A stretch of 64,000 bases of DNA from Yoonia rosea. GTDB taxonomy: Bacteria > Pseudomonadota > Alphaproteobacteria > Rhodobacterales > Rhodobacteraceae. This document shows, piece by piece, positions 52,560 through 61,845 of the stretch (positions are counted from its first letter, which is position 1; the number at the start of each line of letters is the position of its first letter). The translations under genes and the position numbers were made by a program. Location: NCBI RefSeq assembly GCF_900156505.1, contig NZ_FTPR01000001.1, forward strand, positions 1,612,001-1,676,000. Direction: 5' to 3'. The notes beneath the pieces are model-generated. The model had not been told where the DNA came from, searched no databases, and was given only the letters and a program-made list of their open reading frames with translations.

Positions 52560-52823
52560 CTAGCCTGCCGGTTTATCGTCAGGGTGGTCGAATTCATCCG
52601 CAGGCACAGGAGCGCGGCGAATACTTGGGTCACAGGCCACCATTGCCGTTTCGCTGTCCCGGATGATCAGGCCACCGCGCGCGCGGCAGTCCTCAAAGGT
52701 CATACGCCCACCAATTACCATGAATTCACGCATCCCGCCGCCACCGCCGCCGGTGGTCATCCCGCCGCCCTCGCAGGCGGCCAAAGCAATCACGCTGCCC
52801 AAAATCAACCGTTTCATCATCAA
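52560..52823 (-). CDS. Small Gly-rich lipoprotein in the carnitine operon
   Basis: This 87-residue predicted lipoprotein has LAAC as lipobox near residue 15-18. It has a Gly/Met-rich stretch (GGGMTTGGGGGGM) and a short soluble part with DCRARGGLIIRDSETAMVACDP. I do not recognise a family. It overlaps the lipocalin gene by 4 bp at its start and ends 3 bp before the dehydrogenase fusion, so it is a genuine member of the operon. Two or three adjacent ATGs can serve as the start. Confidence 0.65.
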   Translation of the reverse strand: MMMKRLILGSVIALAACEGGGMTTGGGGGGMREFMVIGGRMTFEDCRARGGLIIRDSETAMVACDPSIRRAPVPADEFDHPDDKPAG

Positions 52824-53347
52824 AACTCCTCTAATCGGCTCAAATCATATCCATTGAATTGCAAAACATCACGCGCCGCCTGCAGACGATCGGCGCGAAT
52901 GTCGGGGGTGCGGTTCAAAATCCAGCCCGACCGCCCGTTGGGGGCACCGACAACGGCGGTGCGGTAATCCTCATCCGTCCAAAGCACCCAGTAATCGGCG
53001 GCCACGAAAGGCACCGAGGGGAACCGCACCTTCAACCGGCCCGGCCCGACAATTTCTGCCGTACCTTCTATGCGCGCAGTCTCTTGGCCAGCCGTGTCGC
53101 GGCAAATGTTCAGAACGGACAACAGCCCGTCGTCGCGCAAACCGTATTCCGCAGTTACGCCGACACAGCCCGACTGAAATGGCACAGGATAGCGTGACAC
53201 CTCATACCAGACGCCCAGATAGCGTTCGGGCGCGAATACCGCTTTCGATGCAATCGGCACATCCGTGTCGCGGTAGACCGAGAACAAGCCGCCACTGCCC
53301 TGCGTGCTACAGCCCGCCAAGAGCAGGATCAGTGCCAAAGCCCTCAT
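52820..53347 (-). CDS. Lipocalin-family lipoprotein (Blc-like)
   Basis: This 175-residue outer-membrane or periplasmic lipocalin has signal peptide [10 protein letters not shown] with a lipobox. The lipocalin structural motif is [16 protein letters not shown] (GxW), then [18 protein letters not shown] and [16 protein letters not shown], as in bacterial Blc. Blc binds fatty acids or lysophospholipids. Its place inside a carnitine operon, overlapping the BKACE gene by 4 bp, is unusual and could mean acyl-carnitine or lipid handling, which is inference. Confidence 0.88.
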   Translation of the reverse strand: MRALALILLLAGCSTQGSGGLFSVYRDTDVPIASKAVFAPERYLGVWYEVSRYPVPFQSGCVGVTAEYGLRDDGLLSVLNICRDTAGQETARIEGTAEIVGPGRLKVRFPSVPFVAADYWVLWTDEDYRTAVVGAPNGRSGWILNRTPDIRADRLQAARDVLQFNGYDLSRLEEF

Positions 53348-54258
53348 TGCGCGACCGGCGCGCGTTTTGTCAGGCCCAGTTTGGCGCGGACTTCGGCCGG
53401 GCCGATGACCTTGGCGCCCAGATTTTCGATAATACCCACAGCGCGTTCGACCAGTTGGGCATTGGTCGCCAAAACGCCGCGATCCAGCATCAGGTTGTCT
53501 TCCAGACCGACACGCACATTACCCCCCGCCAGGACCGAGGCCGCCACATAAGGCATCTGGCTGCGCCCCAGCCCAAAGGCCGAGAAGGTCCAGTCGTCGG
53601 GCACATTGTTGACCATCGCCATGAAGGTGTTGAGATCATCCGGCGCGCCCCAAGGCACCCCCATGCAAAGCTGCACCAGCGCGGGGCTGTCGAGCACACC
53701 ATCTTTGACCAGTTGCTTGGCGTACCAAAGATGGCCGGTATCAAAGGCCTCGATTTCGGGCTTTACCCCCAGTTCGGTCATCATCCGCCCCATGGCAATC
53801 AACATGCCGGGGGTGTTGGTCATAACGTAATCGGCTTCGGCGAAATTCATCGTACCGCAATCAAGCGTGCAAATCTCGGGCAGACATTCCGCCACGTGGG
53901 CAACGCGCTCGGTGGCGCCCACCATATCCGTGCCTGCAATCGTCGGCAGCGGGGTCTCGACCCCGCCAAAGACCATATCCCCGCCCATGCCGGCGGTCAG
54001 GTTCAGGACCACATCGACCTCCGCCTCGCGAATGCGGTCAGTGACTTCGCGGTAGAGTGCAAGGTCGCGCGATGGCGCACCGGTATCGGGATCACGCACA
54101 TGACAATGCACCACCGCAGCACCCGCCTTGGCTGCGTCAATCGCACTTTCGGCGATCTGGCGGGGCGAGCGCGGAACATGGGGGCTGCGATTCTGGGTCG
54201 ATCCAGAGCCCGTCACAGCGCAGGTGATGAACACCTCTCTGTTCATTTGTAGCGGCAT
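53344..54258 (-). CDS. BKACE-family beta-keto acid cleavage enzyme (3-dehydrocarnitine)
   Basis: This 304-residue TIM-barrel enzyme of the DUF849/BKACE family condenses a beta-keto acid with acetyl-CoA to give acetoacetate and a new acyl-CoA. Motifs are [22 protein letters not shown] (metal-binding HxH), [18 protein letters not shown] and VGLEDN. With the carnitine dehydrogenase in the same operon the substrate is most likely 3-dehydrocarnitine, giving betainyl-CoA, and the thioesterase then releases glycine betaine. The start at 54258 has GGGAG 7 nt upstream. Confidence 0.9.
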   Translation of the reverse strand: MPLQMNREVFITCAVTGSGSTQNRSPHVPRSPRQIAESAIDAAKAGAAVVHCHVRDPDTGAPSRDLALYREVTDRIREAEVDVVLNLTAGMGGDMVFGGVETPLPTIAGTDMVGATERVAHVAECLPEICTLDCGTMNFAEADYVMTNTPGMLIAMGRMMTELGVKPEIEAFDTGHLWYAKQLVKDGVLDSPALVQLCMGVPWGAPDDLNTFMAMVNNVPDDWTFSAFGLGRSQMPYVAASVLAGGNVRVGLEDNLMLDRGVLATNAQLVERAVGIIENLGAKVIGPAEVRAKLGLTKRAPVAQ

Positions 54259-54375
54259 ATCTGGTCTCCCTCGGGTGTTTGCGTGACATTTGCCCATATC
54301 AGGGCACCGCACAAGGCAGAATTCCCATCGACAGGGGGTTCACCCTGCCGATCAATTTCCGCAACGGATGTCTGC

Positions 54376-54401
54376 GTAAGGTGGATTGAAATCCACCTTA
54401 C
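54376..54401 (-). repeat. 26-nt hairpin element, copy 2 (3' end of aldo-keto reductase gene)
   Basis: GTAAGGTGGATT-GA-AATCCACCTTAC forms a perfect 12-bp stem. It touches the stop codon of the aldo-keto reductase gene (54402-54404) and shares arms and length with the element at 41187-41212 next to the znuA stop. The palindrome has no U-tract, so its action as a terminator is uncertain. Confidence 0.8.
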
Positions 54402-55445
54402 CTAATAGGGCATGGGGTGCTCCTTATGGACCGCGTCAATCGCGGCAATCACCTCATCCGACAGAACCACATCCTTCCCATCAAGAATTTGCTGTAACTG
54501 CGCCGAGGTCGTCGCCCCGAATATCGCTGAGACTGCAAAGGGCCGTGTGCGCTGCCATGCCATCGCCATATGTACCGGATCGAGCCCGTGCTTCGCCGCC
54601 AGATCAAGATAGGCCTGCGCGGCGGGCCACAACCGTTCGGTCACGCGCCCACCCAGATCACCGTTGAGCGACAAACGGCTTCCTCCCGGCACAGCGCCAT
54701 TCTGATATTTGCCGGTCAGCACACCGCAAGCAAGCGGCGAAAACGACAGCAATGTCACATCCTCATTCACCGCCATCTCGGCCATATCGGTGTCATAGAG
54801 ACGGCACAGCAGCGAATATTCGTTCTGGACAGAGGCCATGCGCGGCAGTCCCGCAGCCTCGGCCTGATCGATCCACTTGGTCATCCCCCACGCGCTTTCA
54901 TTCGACATGCCGATGGCACGGATCTTGCCCGCTTTGACCATATCGCCCAGCGCCTCGAGCACATCCATCATGTGGTCCATCGTCTGCTGACGGTTCTGGC
55001 CGGACGGATCATAGGTCCAGTTCTGGCGGAACATGTAAGAGCCGCGCACGGGCCAGTGCATCTGGTAGAGATCAATCACATCCGTCTGCAGCCGCCTGAG
55101 CGATGTGTCCACCGCCTCGCGGATCACTGCCCCGTCATAGCCGCGCCCTTCGCGCACCCAACCGGGATTGTTGCCCGATACTTTGGTCGCTACAACAATC
55201 TCATCGCGGCGGCCTGTCTTGGCGATCCAGTTGCCGATAATCTGTTCTGAAAGTCCTACAGTTTCGGCGCGGATCGGATTCACAGGATACATCTCAGCCG
55301 TATCGAGAAAGTTGATACCGGCATCCAGCGCCATGTCGATCTGATTGTGCGCGTCATCTTCCGGCGTTTGATTGCCGTAAGTCATGGTGCCCAGACACCA
55401 TTCGCTGACCATGATACCGCTGTGGCCAAGGGGGAGTTGTTTCAT
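54402..55445 (-). CDS. Tas-like aldo-keto reductase
   Basis: This 347-residue NADP(H) aldo-keto reductase is related to E. coli Tas. The start (MKQLPLGHSGIMVSEWCLGTMTYGNQ), the catalytic Tyr region FLDTAEMYPVNP, IVVATKVSGN (Lys), and IDLYQMHWPVRG follow the family order. The substrate is unknown, as for most Tas-type members. The ATG at 55445 is the family start; the in-frame codon at 55505 would add 20 residues. It is divergent from the MFS gene across 131 bp that contains the palindrome CCCCGCGGGG. A 26-nt hairpin element touches its stop codon. Confidence 0.88.
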   Translation of the reverse strand: MKQLPLGHSGIMVSEWCLGTMTYGNQTPEDDAHNQIDMALDAGINFLDTAEMYPVNPIRAETVGLSEQIIGNWIAKTGRRDEIVVATKVSGNNPGWVREGRGYDGAVIREAVDTSLRRLQTDVIDLYQMHWPVRGSYMFRQNWTYDPSGQNRQQTMDHMMDVLEALGDMVKAGKIRAIGMSNESAWGMTKWIDQAEAAGLPRMASVQNEYSLLCRLYDTDMAEMAVNEDVTLLSFSPLACGVLTGKYQNGAVPGGSRLSLNGDLGGRVTERLWPAAQAYLDLAAKHGLDPVHMAMAWQRTRPFAVSAIFGATTSAQLQQILDGKDVVLSDEVIAAIDAVHKEHPMPY

Positions 55446-55576
55446 GACTGTTCGCCTTGTTCTTGGTTTCGTGCCGGACCCTAAAGCCCCGACCGGCAAG
55501 AGCAAGGGTAGAAAGGCGACATTGACTGTCGATTATGGCCTAGCCCCGCGGGGGCCGTACCGTCATAGGTCAAACC

Positions 55577-56800
55577 ATGCGGATGTTTATCTCCTTTGCG
55601 GCTTTGTTTTTTTCGGTGGTGCTTTTGCAGCTGTCTTCGGGCGGCGTGGGGCCACTGGATGCGCTGACGGGGATCGAACTGGGCTTTTCGCAAGCGGAGG
55701 TCGGCTTTCTCGGGTCGGCGCATTTTGTGGGGTTTTTCATCGGCTGCTGGTGGGCACCGCGCCTGATGGGCAGCGTCGGGCACAGCCGCGCCTTTGCGAC
55801 CTTCACCGCGATGGGCGCGATCGGGCTGGCCGCGCATGTGATCGTGGCCGACCCTTATTTCTGGGCACTCTTCCGCATCGGATCGGGCATCTGCGTCGCG
55901 GGCTGCTATACGATCATCGAGGCGTGGTTGCAGGCCAAGGTCAACAACGAAACCCGCGGCCGCGCAATTGCGAGCTACCGTGTGGCCGATACGGGGGCGT
56001 CCTTTGTGGCGCAGTTCATGATCGGCGCGCTGGCCGATGTCGAGACATATATCGCCTACAACATCCTGACGATACTGTGCTGTGCATCCTTGCTACCCTT
56101 GGCGCTGACCCGGCTCGAACAGCCTGAAACGCCCAGAGCCACGCGCCTGCGCCCGGCCCTTGCCTGGGCCTGTTCGCCACTGGGTGTCGCCGCAGTCTTG
56201 GTTGCGGCCCTGTCCAGCGCGTCCTTCCGGATGGTCGGGCCTTTGTACGGGCAAGAAGTCGGCTTGAACCCAAACCAGATAGGTTCATTTCTGGCGGCCT
56301 TCGTCGCGGGTGGTGCGATTGCGCAGTATCCTGTGGGCTGGCTTGCCGATAAGTTTGACCGCCGCTGGGTCATGATCTGGCTCTCGGTCGCCGCCGTGAT
56401 CGCCTGTGCCTTCACCGTCACCACATCAGGGCAAGGCACCGCCATTATCATGACCGCCGCGTTCCTATTTGGCCTGACGACCTTTCCGATCTATTCAGTG
56501 GCCACCGCACACGCCCATGACTTTGCCACATCGGATCAGCGGGTCGCGCTTTCGGCGGCGCTGATGTTCTTTTACGCCGTGGGCGCAATTGCCGCCCCAT
56601 ACACCACATCAGTCCTGATCGGGCTTTATGGTCCGGGGGCGCTTTTTTACTTTATCTCCGCCGGACATGTCCTGTTGATCATCTTTGGCCTGACGCGGAT
56701 GCGCGTGCGCCGCATCCCAGAGCAACGCACACCGTATATCTACGCGCCGCGCACGACATTCAGCATCGGGCGGCTTTTGGGCCGTAACCGCGACCGCTAG
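55577..56800 (+). CDS. MFS transporter (YcaD-like)
   Basis: This 407-residue major facilitator protein has about twelve transmembrane segments. Markers are LSSGGVGPLDALTGIELGFSQAEVGFLGSAHFVGFFIGCWW with the loop-2 equivalent RLMGSVGHSRAF, YTIIEAWLQAKVNNETRGRAIASYRVADTGASF, and YPVGWLADKFDRRW in the second half. The IEAWLQ block is typical of the YcaD/TMG-like subfamily. The substrate is not known. It is followed by metG after 67 bp on the same strand, with no visible terminator. Confidence 0.87.
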   Translation: MRMFISFAALFFSVVLLQLSSGGVGPLDALTGIELGFSQAEVGFLGSAHFVGFFIGCWWAPRLMGSVGHSRAFATFTAMGAIGLAAHVIVADPYFWALFRIGSGICVAGCYTIIEAWLQAKVNNETRGRAIASYRVADTGASFVAQFMIGALADVETYIAYNILTILCCASLLPLALTRLEQPETPRATRLRPALAWACSPLGVAAVLVAALSSASFRMVGPLYGQEVGLNPNQIGSFLAAFVAGGAIAQYPVGWLADKFDRRWVMIWLSVAAVIACAFTVTTSGQGTAIIMTAAFLFGLTTFPIYSVATAHAHDFATSDQRVALSAALMFFYAVGAIAAPYTTSVLIGLYGPGALFYFISAGHVLLIIFGLTRMRVRRIPEQRTPYIYAPRTTFSIGRLLGRNRDR

Positions 56801-56867
56801 GCGCAGAACGTCTGGCACTTGGCCGCATGGCCCGCTACATAGGCGCAAACGCTGAAGGACACATCGC

Positions 56868-58589
56868 ATGGCCCGCCATCTGATCACATCTGCCATTCCC
56901 TATATCAACGGGATCAAACACCTTGGAAACCTTGTGGGCAGCCAACTGCCCGCCGATCTTTATGCCCGCTATCTGCGCCAGCGCGGACATGAGGTGCTGT
57001 TTCTCTGTGCCACGGATGAACACGGCACGCCTGCCGAACTGGCCGCCGCCAAAGCGGGCAAACCCGTGGCGGAGTATTGCGCCGAGATGCATGACGTACA
57101 GGCAAAGATCGCCGAAGGCTTCGGTTTGTCCTTCGATCACTTCGGCCGCTCCTCCAGCCCGCAGAACCATAAGCTGACACAGGCCTTTGCCACGCGGCTT
57201 GCCGAGGTCGGGCTGATCAAGGAAGTGACAGAAGAGCAGGTCTATTCCGTGGCCGACGGGCGGTTCTTGCCGGATCGTTACATCGAGGGAACATGCCCCA
57301 ACTGCGGGTTTGAAAGTGCGCGGGGCGATCAGTGCGACAACTGCACAAAGCAGCTTGATCCCACCGATCTGATTGACGCGCATTCCACCATTTCGGGTTC
57401 GACCGAGTTGGAAGTGCGCGAGACCAAACACCTCTACCTGCGCCAATCGGAACTGAAGGATGATTTGGCGGCATGGATCGAGAGCAAGAAAGACTGGCCG
57501 ATCCTGACGACCTCGATTGCCAAAAAGTGGCTGACCGATGGTGACGGGTTGCAGGACCGCGGCATCACCCGTGACCTTGATTGGGGCATCCCTGTGATGA
57601 AGGGCGACGACGTCTGGCCCGGCATGGAAGGCAAGGTCTTTTACGTGTGGTTCGACGCGCCCATTGAATACATCGCCTGTGCGCAAGAATGGGAAGACGC
57701 CGGCAAAGGCACCGACTGGGCGCGCTGGTGGCGCACCGACAAGGGCGCGGATGATGTCACCTACACCCAGTTCATGGGCAAGGATAACGTCCCGTTCCAT
57801 ACGCTGTCCTTTCCTGCCACGATCATGGGCACGCAAGAGCCTTGGAAACTTGTCGATTATATCAAATCGTTCAACTATCTGAACTACGATGGCGGCCAGT
57901 TCAGCACCTCGCGCGGGCGCGGTGTGTTCATGGACCAAGCGCTTGAGCTTTTGCCGTCAGACTATTGGCGTTGGTGGCTTTTATCCCATGCGCCTGAATC
58001 CTCGGACGCGGAATTTACCTGGGAAAACTTTCAAACCGACGCGAACAAGGACCTTGCCGACGTTTTGGGCAACTTTGTAAGCCGTATCACTAAGTTTTGC
58101 CGGTCAAAGTTCAGCGAAGCGGTTCCCGCAGGCGGCGCCTACGGCCCCGCCGAAGAGCAGTTGATTGCAGATTTGACCACACGCATCCGCGCCTATGAAG
58201 GCCACATGGATGCGATGGAAGTGCGCAAATCTGCAGCAGAGTTGCGGGCGATCTGGGTGCTGGGCAACGAATATCTGCAGGCCAACGCGCCATGGACAAC
58301 CTTCAAGACCGATCCTGAAACCGCCGCCATGCAGGTCCGCCTCGCACTGAACCTGATCCGGATTTACGCGGTCCTGTCAGCGGCCTTTATTCCTGACGCA
58401 TCCAAGAGCATGATCGACGCGATGCAAACCAACGATGACACATGGCCGACTGATGTAGCCGCCGCCTTGAACGCGCTGCCTGCGGGGCACGCCTTCACTG
58501 TGCCCGAGAACCTTTTCCGTAAAATCACGGATGAGGAGCGCGAAGAATGGGCGGCCCGTTTTGCAGGCACACGCGACGCAGGAGAGTAA
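56868..58589 (+). CDS. metG: Methionyl-tRNA synthetase
   Basis: This 573-residue class I synthetase joins methionine to tRNA(Met). It has the catalytic-domain start [20 protein letters not shown] (HIGH motif as HLGN) and the zinc knuckle [17 protein letters not shown]. The KMSKS-equivalent loop reads QFSTSRG near residue 345-351: both lysines of the consensus KMSKS are replaced (Gln and Thr). The C-terminal EMAPII-type tRNA-binding domain is absent, as in many Alphaproteobacteria. The gene is 3 bp from the CMP-sugar synthetase gene, so the two are probably co-transcribed. Confidence 0.95.
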   Translation: MARHLITSAIPYINGIKHLGNLVGSQLPADLYARYLRQRGHEVLFLCATDEHGTPAELAAAKAGKPVAEYCAEMHDVQAKIAEGFGLSFDHFGRSSSPQNHKLTQAFATRLAEVGLIKEVTEEQVYSVADGRFLPDRYIEGTCPNCGFESARGDQCDNCTKQLDPTDLIDAHSTISGSTELEVRETKHLYLRQSELKDDLAAWIESKKDWPILTTSIAKKWLTDGDGLQDRGITRDLDWGIPVMKGDDVWPGMEGKVFYVWFDAPIEYIACAQEWEDAGKGTDWARWWRTDKGADDVTYTQFMGKDNVPFHTLSFPATIMGTQEPWKLVDYIKSFNYLNYDGGQFSTSRGRGVFMDQALELLPSDYWRWWLLSHAPESSDAEFTWENFQTDANKDLADVLGNFVSRITKFCRSKFSEAVPAGGAYGPAEEQLIADLTTRIRAYEGHMDAMEVRKSAAELRAIWVLGNEYLQANAPWTTFKTDPETAAMQVRLALNLIRIYAVLSAAFIPDASKSMIDAMQTNDDTWPTDVAAALNALPAGHAFTVPENLFRKITDEEREEWAARFAGTRDAGE

Positions 58590-58592
58590 GCC

Positions 58593-59300
58593 ATGATCAT
58601 CGGCCATATTGGCGCGCGCGCGGGCAGCAAGGGCGTTCCGAACAAGAACTTTCGCATGTTGCACGGCAAGCCACTGCTGGATTGGTCGCTGGATCAATTG
58701 CTGGAAAGCGACCGCGTGGATCATGTGGTCGTCTCGACAGACAGTCAGGAGATGTACGAACACAGCCTGAAACGCGGCTGTCTCGACATCGGTCTGCGTC
58801 CCGCACATCTGGCCACGGATACGGCGGGCAAATGGGATGTGTGGAAACACGCGCTGGGTGAGGTTGAGAAACAGACCGGCCCCGCATCGGCGTTCCTTGA
58901 TCTTGACTGCACCTCACCGTTGCGGCCCGACAGCGCAATCCCCGAGGCGCTCGATCTGTTCTTTACCGACACGCCCGATATGGTCATGTCTTGCTGCGAG
59001 GCGCGCAAGAACCCCTATTTCAATCTGGTTGAACCCGATGAAACAGGCGCACTGCATGTGAGCAAACCCCTGCCCGGCGGTGTCGTCGCGCGCCAACAGG
59101 CCCCTGCGGTCTACGAACACGCGGCCTCGACCTATGTCGTCGCCCCGGATTATCTACGCCGCGCTTCAAGCCTCTTTGAAGGACGCGTGATCCCCTACAT
59201 GATGGCCCCCGAAACCTGTGTCGACATCGACAGCCCTTTTGATTTCCGGCTGGTCGATTTCCTGATGGGCGAACAATTGAAGGACCGCAACGATGCATGA
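58593..59300 (+). CDS. CMP-nonulosonic acid synthetase-like cytidylyltransferase
   Basis: This 235-residue nucleotidyltransferase of the NeuA/acylneuraminate cytidylyltransferase family begins GARAGSKGVPNKNFRMLHGKPLLDWSLD, with the CTP-binding R-x-GSKGxxxKN motif. FLDLDCTSPLRPDSAI is the second conserved block (metal- and sugar-binding). It should activate a sialic-acid-like sugar (legionaminic, pseudaminic or neuraminic type) with CTP. The specificity is not readable. It overlaps the SDR gene by 8 bp and is first in the nonulosonic-type run behind metG. Confidence 0.9.
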   Translation: MIIGHIGARAGSKGVPNKNFRMLHGKPLLDWSLDQLLESDRVDHVVVSTDSQEMYEHSLKRGCLDIGLRPAHLATDTAGKWDVWKHALGEVEKQTGPASAFLDLDCTSPLRPDSAIPEALDLFFTDTPDMVMSCCEARKNPYFNLVEPDETGALHVSKPLPGGVVARQQAPAVYEHAASTYVVAPDYLRRASSLFEGRVIPYMMAPETCVDIDSPFDFRLVDFLMGEQLKDRNDA

Positions 59301-60084
59301 TCAACTCAAAGACAAGACCATCTTTATCACCGGTTCAGGTGGCGTCTTGGGCAGCACCTATGTGCGTCGGATGTTGGCCGCTGGTGCGCGGGTTGTCGCA
59401 TCTGACCTGAAAGGCCACCGTGCCGATGCTTTGGTGGAAAGCCATGGCGAGAACCCCAATTTCCGCTTCTACGATCTGGATGTGGGCCAAGAGGACGAAG
59501 TCGTCGCGATCTTCCAGCGCATCATGGCAGACGGCTGGGAGCCCAATGTCGTGCTGAACAATGCCGCCATCACCGGCGAGCTGTTGATGGGTGCGGGCAA
59601 GGCCTTTCCCGATTTCGCCAACACCAGCGTCGAGGATTGGGAGAAAACCCTGCGCACCAACATGACCGGCGCCTTCATGATCGCCCGCCAGATGGACCGC
59701 GATATCGTGGGGCGCTATCCCGCGACCCTAATCAACGTGGCGTCGATGTATGCGCTCAACGGGCCGCACCACCAGATTTACAAGGATATGCCGTTCAAAT
59801 CCTTCTCGGCCTATTCGGCGACCAAAGCGGGTATTCACGGCCTCACCCTTTGGCTTGCGGGCTATTGGGCCAAGCGCAATGCGACCGTGAACACCATCGC
59901 TCCCGGTGCGGTGTTCAACGGCCATTCCGACGAATTCCAGCGCCGCGTGGGCGAGTTGATCATGGCGGGCCGGATGGCCGCGCCGGATGAAATCGCGGAT
60001 GCGATGCTGTTTCTGTGTTCCGCGCAGTCGGGCTATATGACCGGCCAGCTGGTCAACGTCGATGGCGGCTTCAGCGGATGGTAG
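59293..60084 (+). CDS. SDR-family oxidoreductase (PtmA-like)
   Basis: This 263-residue short-chain dehydrogenase/reductase has TGSGGVLGS (variant TGxxxGxG cofactor motif) near the N-terminus, NNAAITGE, and the active site FSAYSATKAGIHGL (YxxxK, Tyr and Lys). Its place between a CMP-nonulosonate synthetase and a Gfo/Idh/MocA protein matches the flagellin-modification (PtmA-type) SDRs of Campylobacter and others. The substrate is unknown. It overlaps both neighbours by a few bases. Confidence 0.88.
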   Translation: MHDQLKDKTIFITGSGGVLGSTYVRRMLAAGARVVASDLKGHRADALVESHGENPNFRFYDLDVGQEDEVVAIFQRIMADGWEPNVVLNNAAITGELLMGAGKAFPDFANTSVEDWEKTLRTNMTGAFMIARQMDRDIVGRYPATLINVASMYALNGPHHQIYKDMPFKSFSAYSATKAGIHGLTLWLAGYWAKRNATVNTIAPGAVFNGHSDEFQRRVGELIMAGRMAAPDEIADAMLFLCSAQSGYMTGQLVNVDGGFSGW

Positions 60085-61010
60085 CAGATACATTTTTGGT
60101 CATTGGTGCGGGATCAATCGGGCAGCGCCACGCCCGTAATCTTGCTGCCTTGGGCCAGAAGGTTGAGCTCATCCCCTACCGTGAATGCGAAGCCTCGGCC
60201 GTGGCCCGACGCACCGATATCGCAGGCGTCATCATCGCCACGGCGACCCCGATCCGGCTATCGCTGATCCAGCTTTGCGCAGCGCAAGACTGGCCCTTCT
60301 ACGTCGAAAAGCCGCTTGGCTGGACCAGGGACCAGATTGCCGACATCTATGCGGCAGCCGCGCCTGTCGCGGACCGTTCAATCGTCGGCTTCATGATGCG
60401 CTATCACCCCGCGGTGCGCGCGCTGGCAGCGCTCGATCTGTCAGACATCTACAGTTTCGCTTTCGAGATCGGCCATGATGTGCGGCAATGGCGCGAAAAC
60501 TGGTCGTTCGCGCAAAGCTATGCGTCTGATCCGGCAGGCGGCGGTGTTCTTCTGGACCTGTGCCATGAACTGGATATCGCGCATTGCCTGTTTCCCAAGG
60601 CCACGGTGAGCGGCGCTGCGAGCCTCGACCATCCTGATTTCGCAGAGGTCGATTTCGCCACACGCATCATCCTCGCCGCCCCTCTGGGCACGGTCGCGAT
60701 GGACTACCTCTCACCCGTCAGTCTGCGTAAAGGCCAATTGCGCGGCACCGATCAGGTCATTGATCTGGACCTGCTGGCGCCCGCATACACGCGCGATACA
60801 GGTGCCGGTCCGCAAACGACAGCATTCGATTTTGATCGCAACGATATGTTTCTGGGCCTGATGGCCGATTTCATTGCCATCGCCAAAGGAGAGGCCCCAT
60901 CGGGCAATCCGCTGATGCCGCGCCTAAGCGCTGTACGAGAAAGTTGCGACCTGATCGCCGAAGCCTGGCAGGCACGCCAGTTTCGCGGACAGGTGAACGT
61001 GGCGTTCTAA
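60078..61010 (+). CDS. Gfo/Idh/MocA-family oxidoreductase
   Basis: This 310-residue NAD(P)-dependent dehydrogenase has FLVIGAGSIGQRHARNLAALGQK (Rossmann motif) and FYVEKPLGWT (the EKP signature). The C-terminal domain contains GGGVLLDLCHELDIAHCLF, with the His/Asp of the active site. The start at 60078 overlaps the SDR stop codon. In this context it probably modifies the nonulosonic sugar or its precursor. It is convergent with the phosphatase gene, overlapping 4 bp at the stops. Confidence 0.87.
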   Translation: MVADTFLVIGAGSIGQRHARNLAALGQKVELIPYRECEASAVARRTDIAGVIIATATPIRLSLIQLCAAQDWPFYVEKPLGWTRDQIADIYAAAAPVADRSIVGFMMRYHPAVRALAALDLSDIYSFAFEIGHDVRQWRENWSFAQSYASDPAGGGVLLDLCHELDIAHCLFPKATVSGAASLDHPDFAEVDFATRIILAAPLGTVAMDYLSPVSLRKGQLRGTDQVIDLDLLAPAYTRDTGAGPQTTAFDFDRNDMFLGLMADFIAIAKGEAPSGNPLMPRLSAVRESCDLIAEAWQARQFRGQVNVAF

Positions 61011-61714
61011 CGCCAGCCCTGCCAGAACCTCTGTGCGGCCTGCTTTTGCGCGAAACTCTCGGTCAAGGCATCGCAGTCATATTCGGTTCTGATCCACTCT
61101 TCGATCGCGATCGGCTCTTGCGCGTTGCGCGCCTCATAGACGTCCAAGAAATGATCCAGAATGCCGGTCGAGGTCTTGCGGATATGCAGATACCGAAAGC
61201 TGAGCTGTCTGCGCGCTTCGGCGACAGATTTGCCATCATGGACCATCAGATAAAGCGCGGCGACAAGGCCGGTCCGGTCGGCACCCGATTTACAGTGCAT
61301 CAGGAACGGACGCTCCATCTCTTCAAAAGCGGCAATGATTGCCAACAGGCGCTCACGGCGCGGAGCAGCCCGTGCCGACATATGCATTGTCACCAGTGCA
61401 AGCCCCAGGCGTTCACAGCTTTCCACTTCGAAAAGATAATGCGGCTGTTTGGCGACACCACGCAAGTTCAGGATCGTTTTGATCCCCATGGCGGCATAGG
61501 CCTCAAACCGTTTGTGGTCGGGGTGGTTTGAACGGTACACACCTTCGCTTACCTGATCGAAGTTATGCCAAAAGGTGCGCAAAATGCCGTGATCCAGCCA
61601 GCGGACGTGCCAATAGGATTTCTTTCGCTCGTCCGGATCGGTGATGTCATGGCCGAATGACTTGCGCAAATCGCGCTCTTTTTGGTCCAAGGCTTTGAAT
61701 ATCTTGCGGATCAT
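61007..61714 (-). CDS. Protein tyrosine/dual-specificity phosphatase-like protein
   Basis: This 235-residue protein contains FLMHCKSGADRTGLVAALYLMVH near residue 136-158, the CX5R(S/T) phosphatase loop (C-KSGAD-R). The general-acid Asp may be in VYRSNHPDHKRF or upstream. The N-terminal 50 residues (DHGILRTFWHNFDQVSEGVYRS) resemble bacterial DSP-type phosphatases of the DUF442/Siw14 group. The gene is on the strand opposite to the surrounding sugar genes. Whether it acts on tyrosine, phosphoinositides or another phosphate ester is unknown. Confidence 0.82.
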   Translation of the reverse strand: MIRKIFKALDQKERDLRKSFGHDITDPDERKKSYWHVRWLDHGILRTFWHNFDQVSEGVYRSNHPDHKRFEAYAAMGIKTILNLRGVAKQPHYLFEVESCERLGLALVTMHMSARAAPRRERLLAIIAAFEEMERPFLMHCKSGADRTGLVAALYLMVHDGKSVAEARRQLSFRYLHIRKTSTGILDHFLDVYEARNAQEPIAIEEWIRTEYDCDALTESFAQKQAAQRFWQGWR

Positions 61715-61845
61715 GGGTGGCCCAGTTGCGGTTCTGCGGTGTCACTTGGACCATGACCATCCATATTGCAATGGGCACGCACCAATTGCCCCGCAAGGTG
61801 AAACCCCATAAACACGCCTTAACAACTCAGGCAGGAGACCGCACC

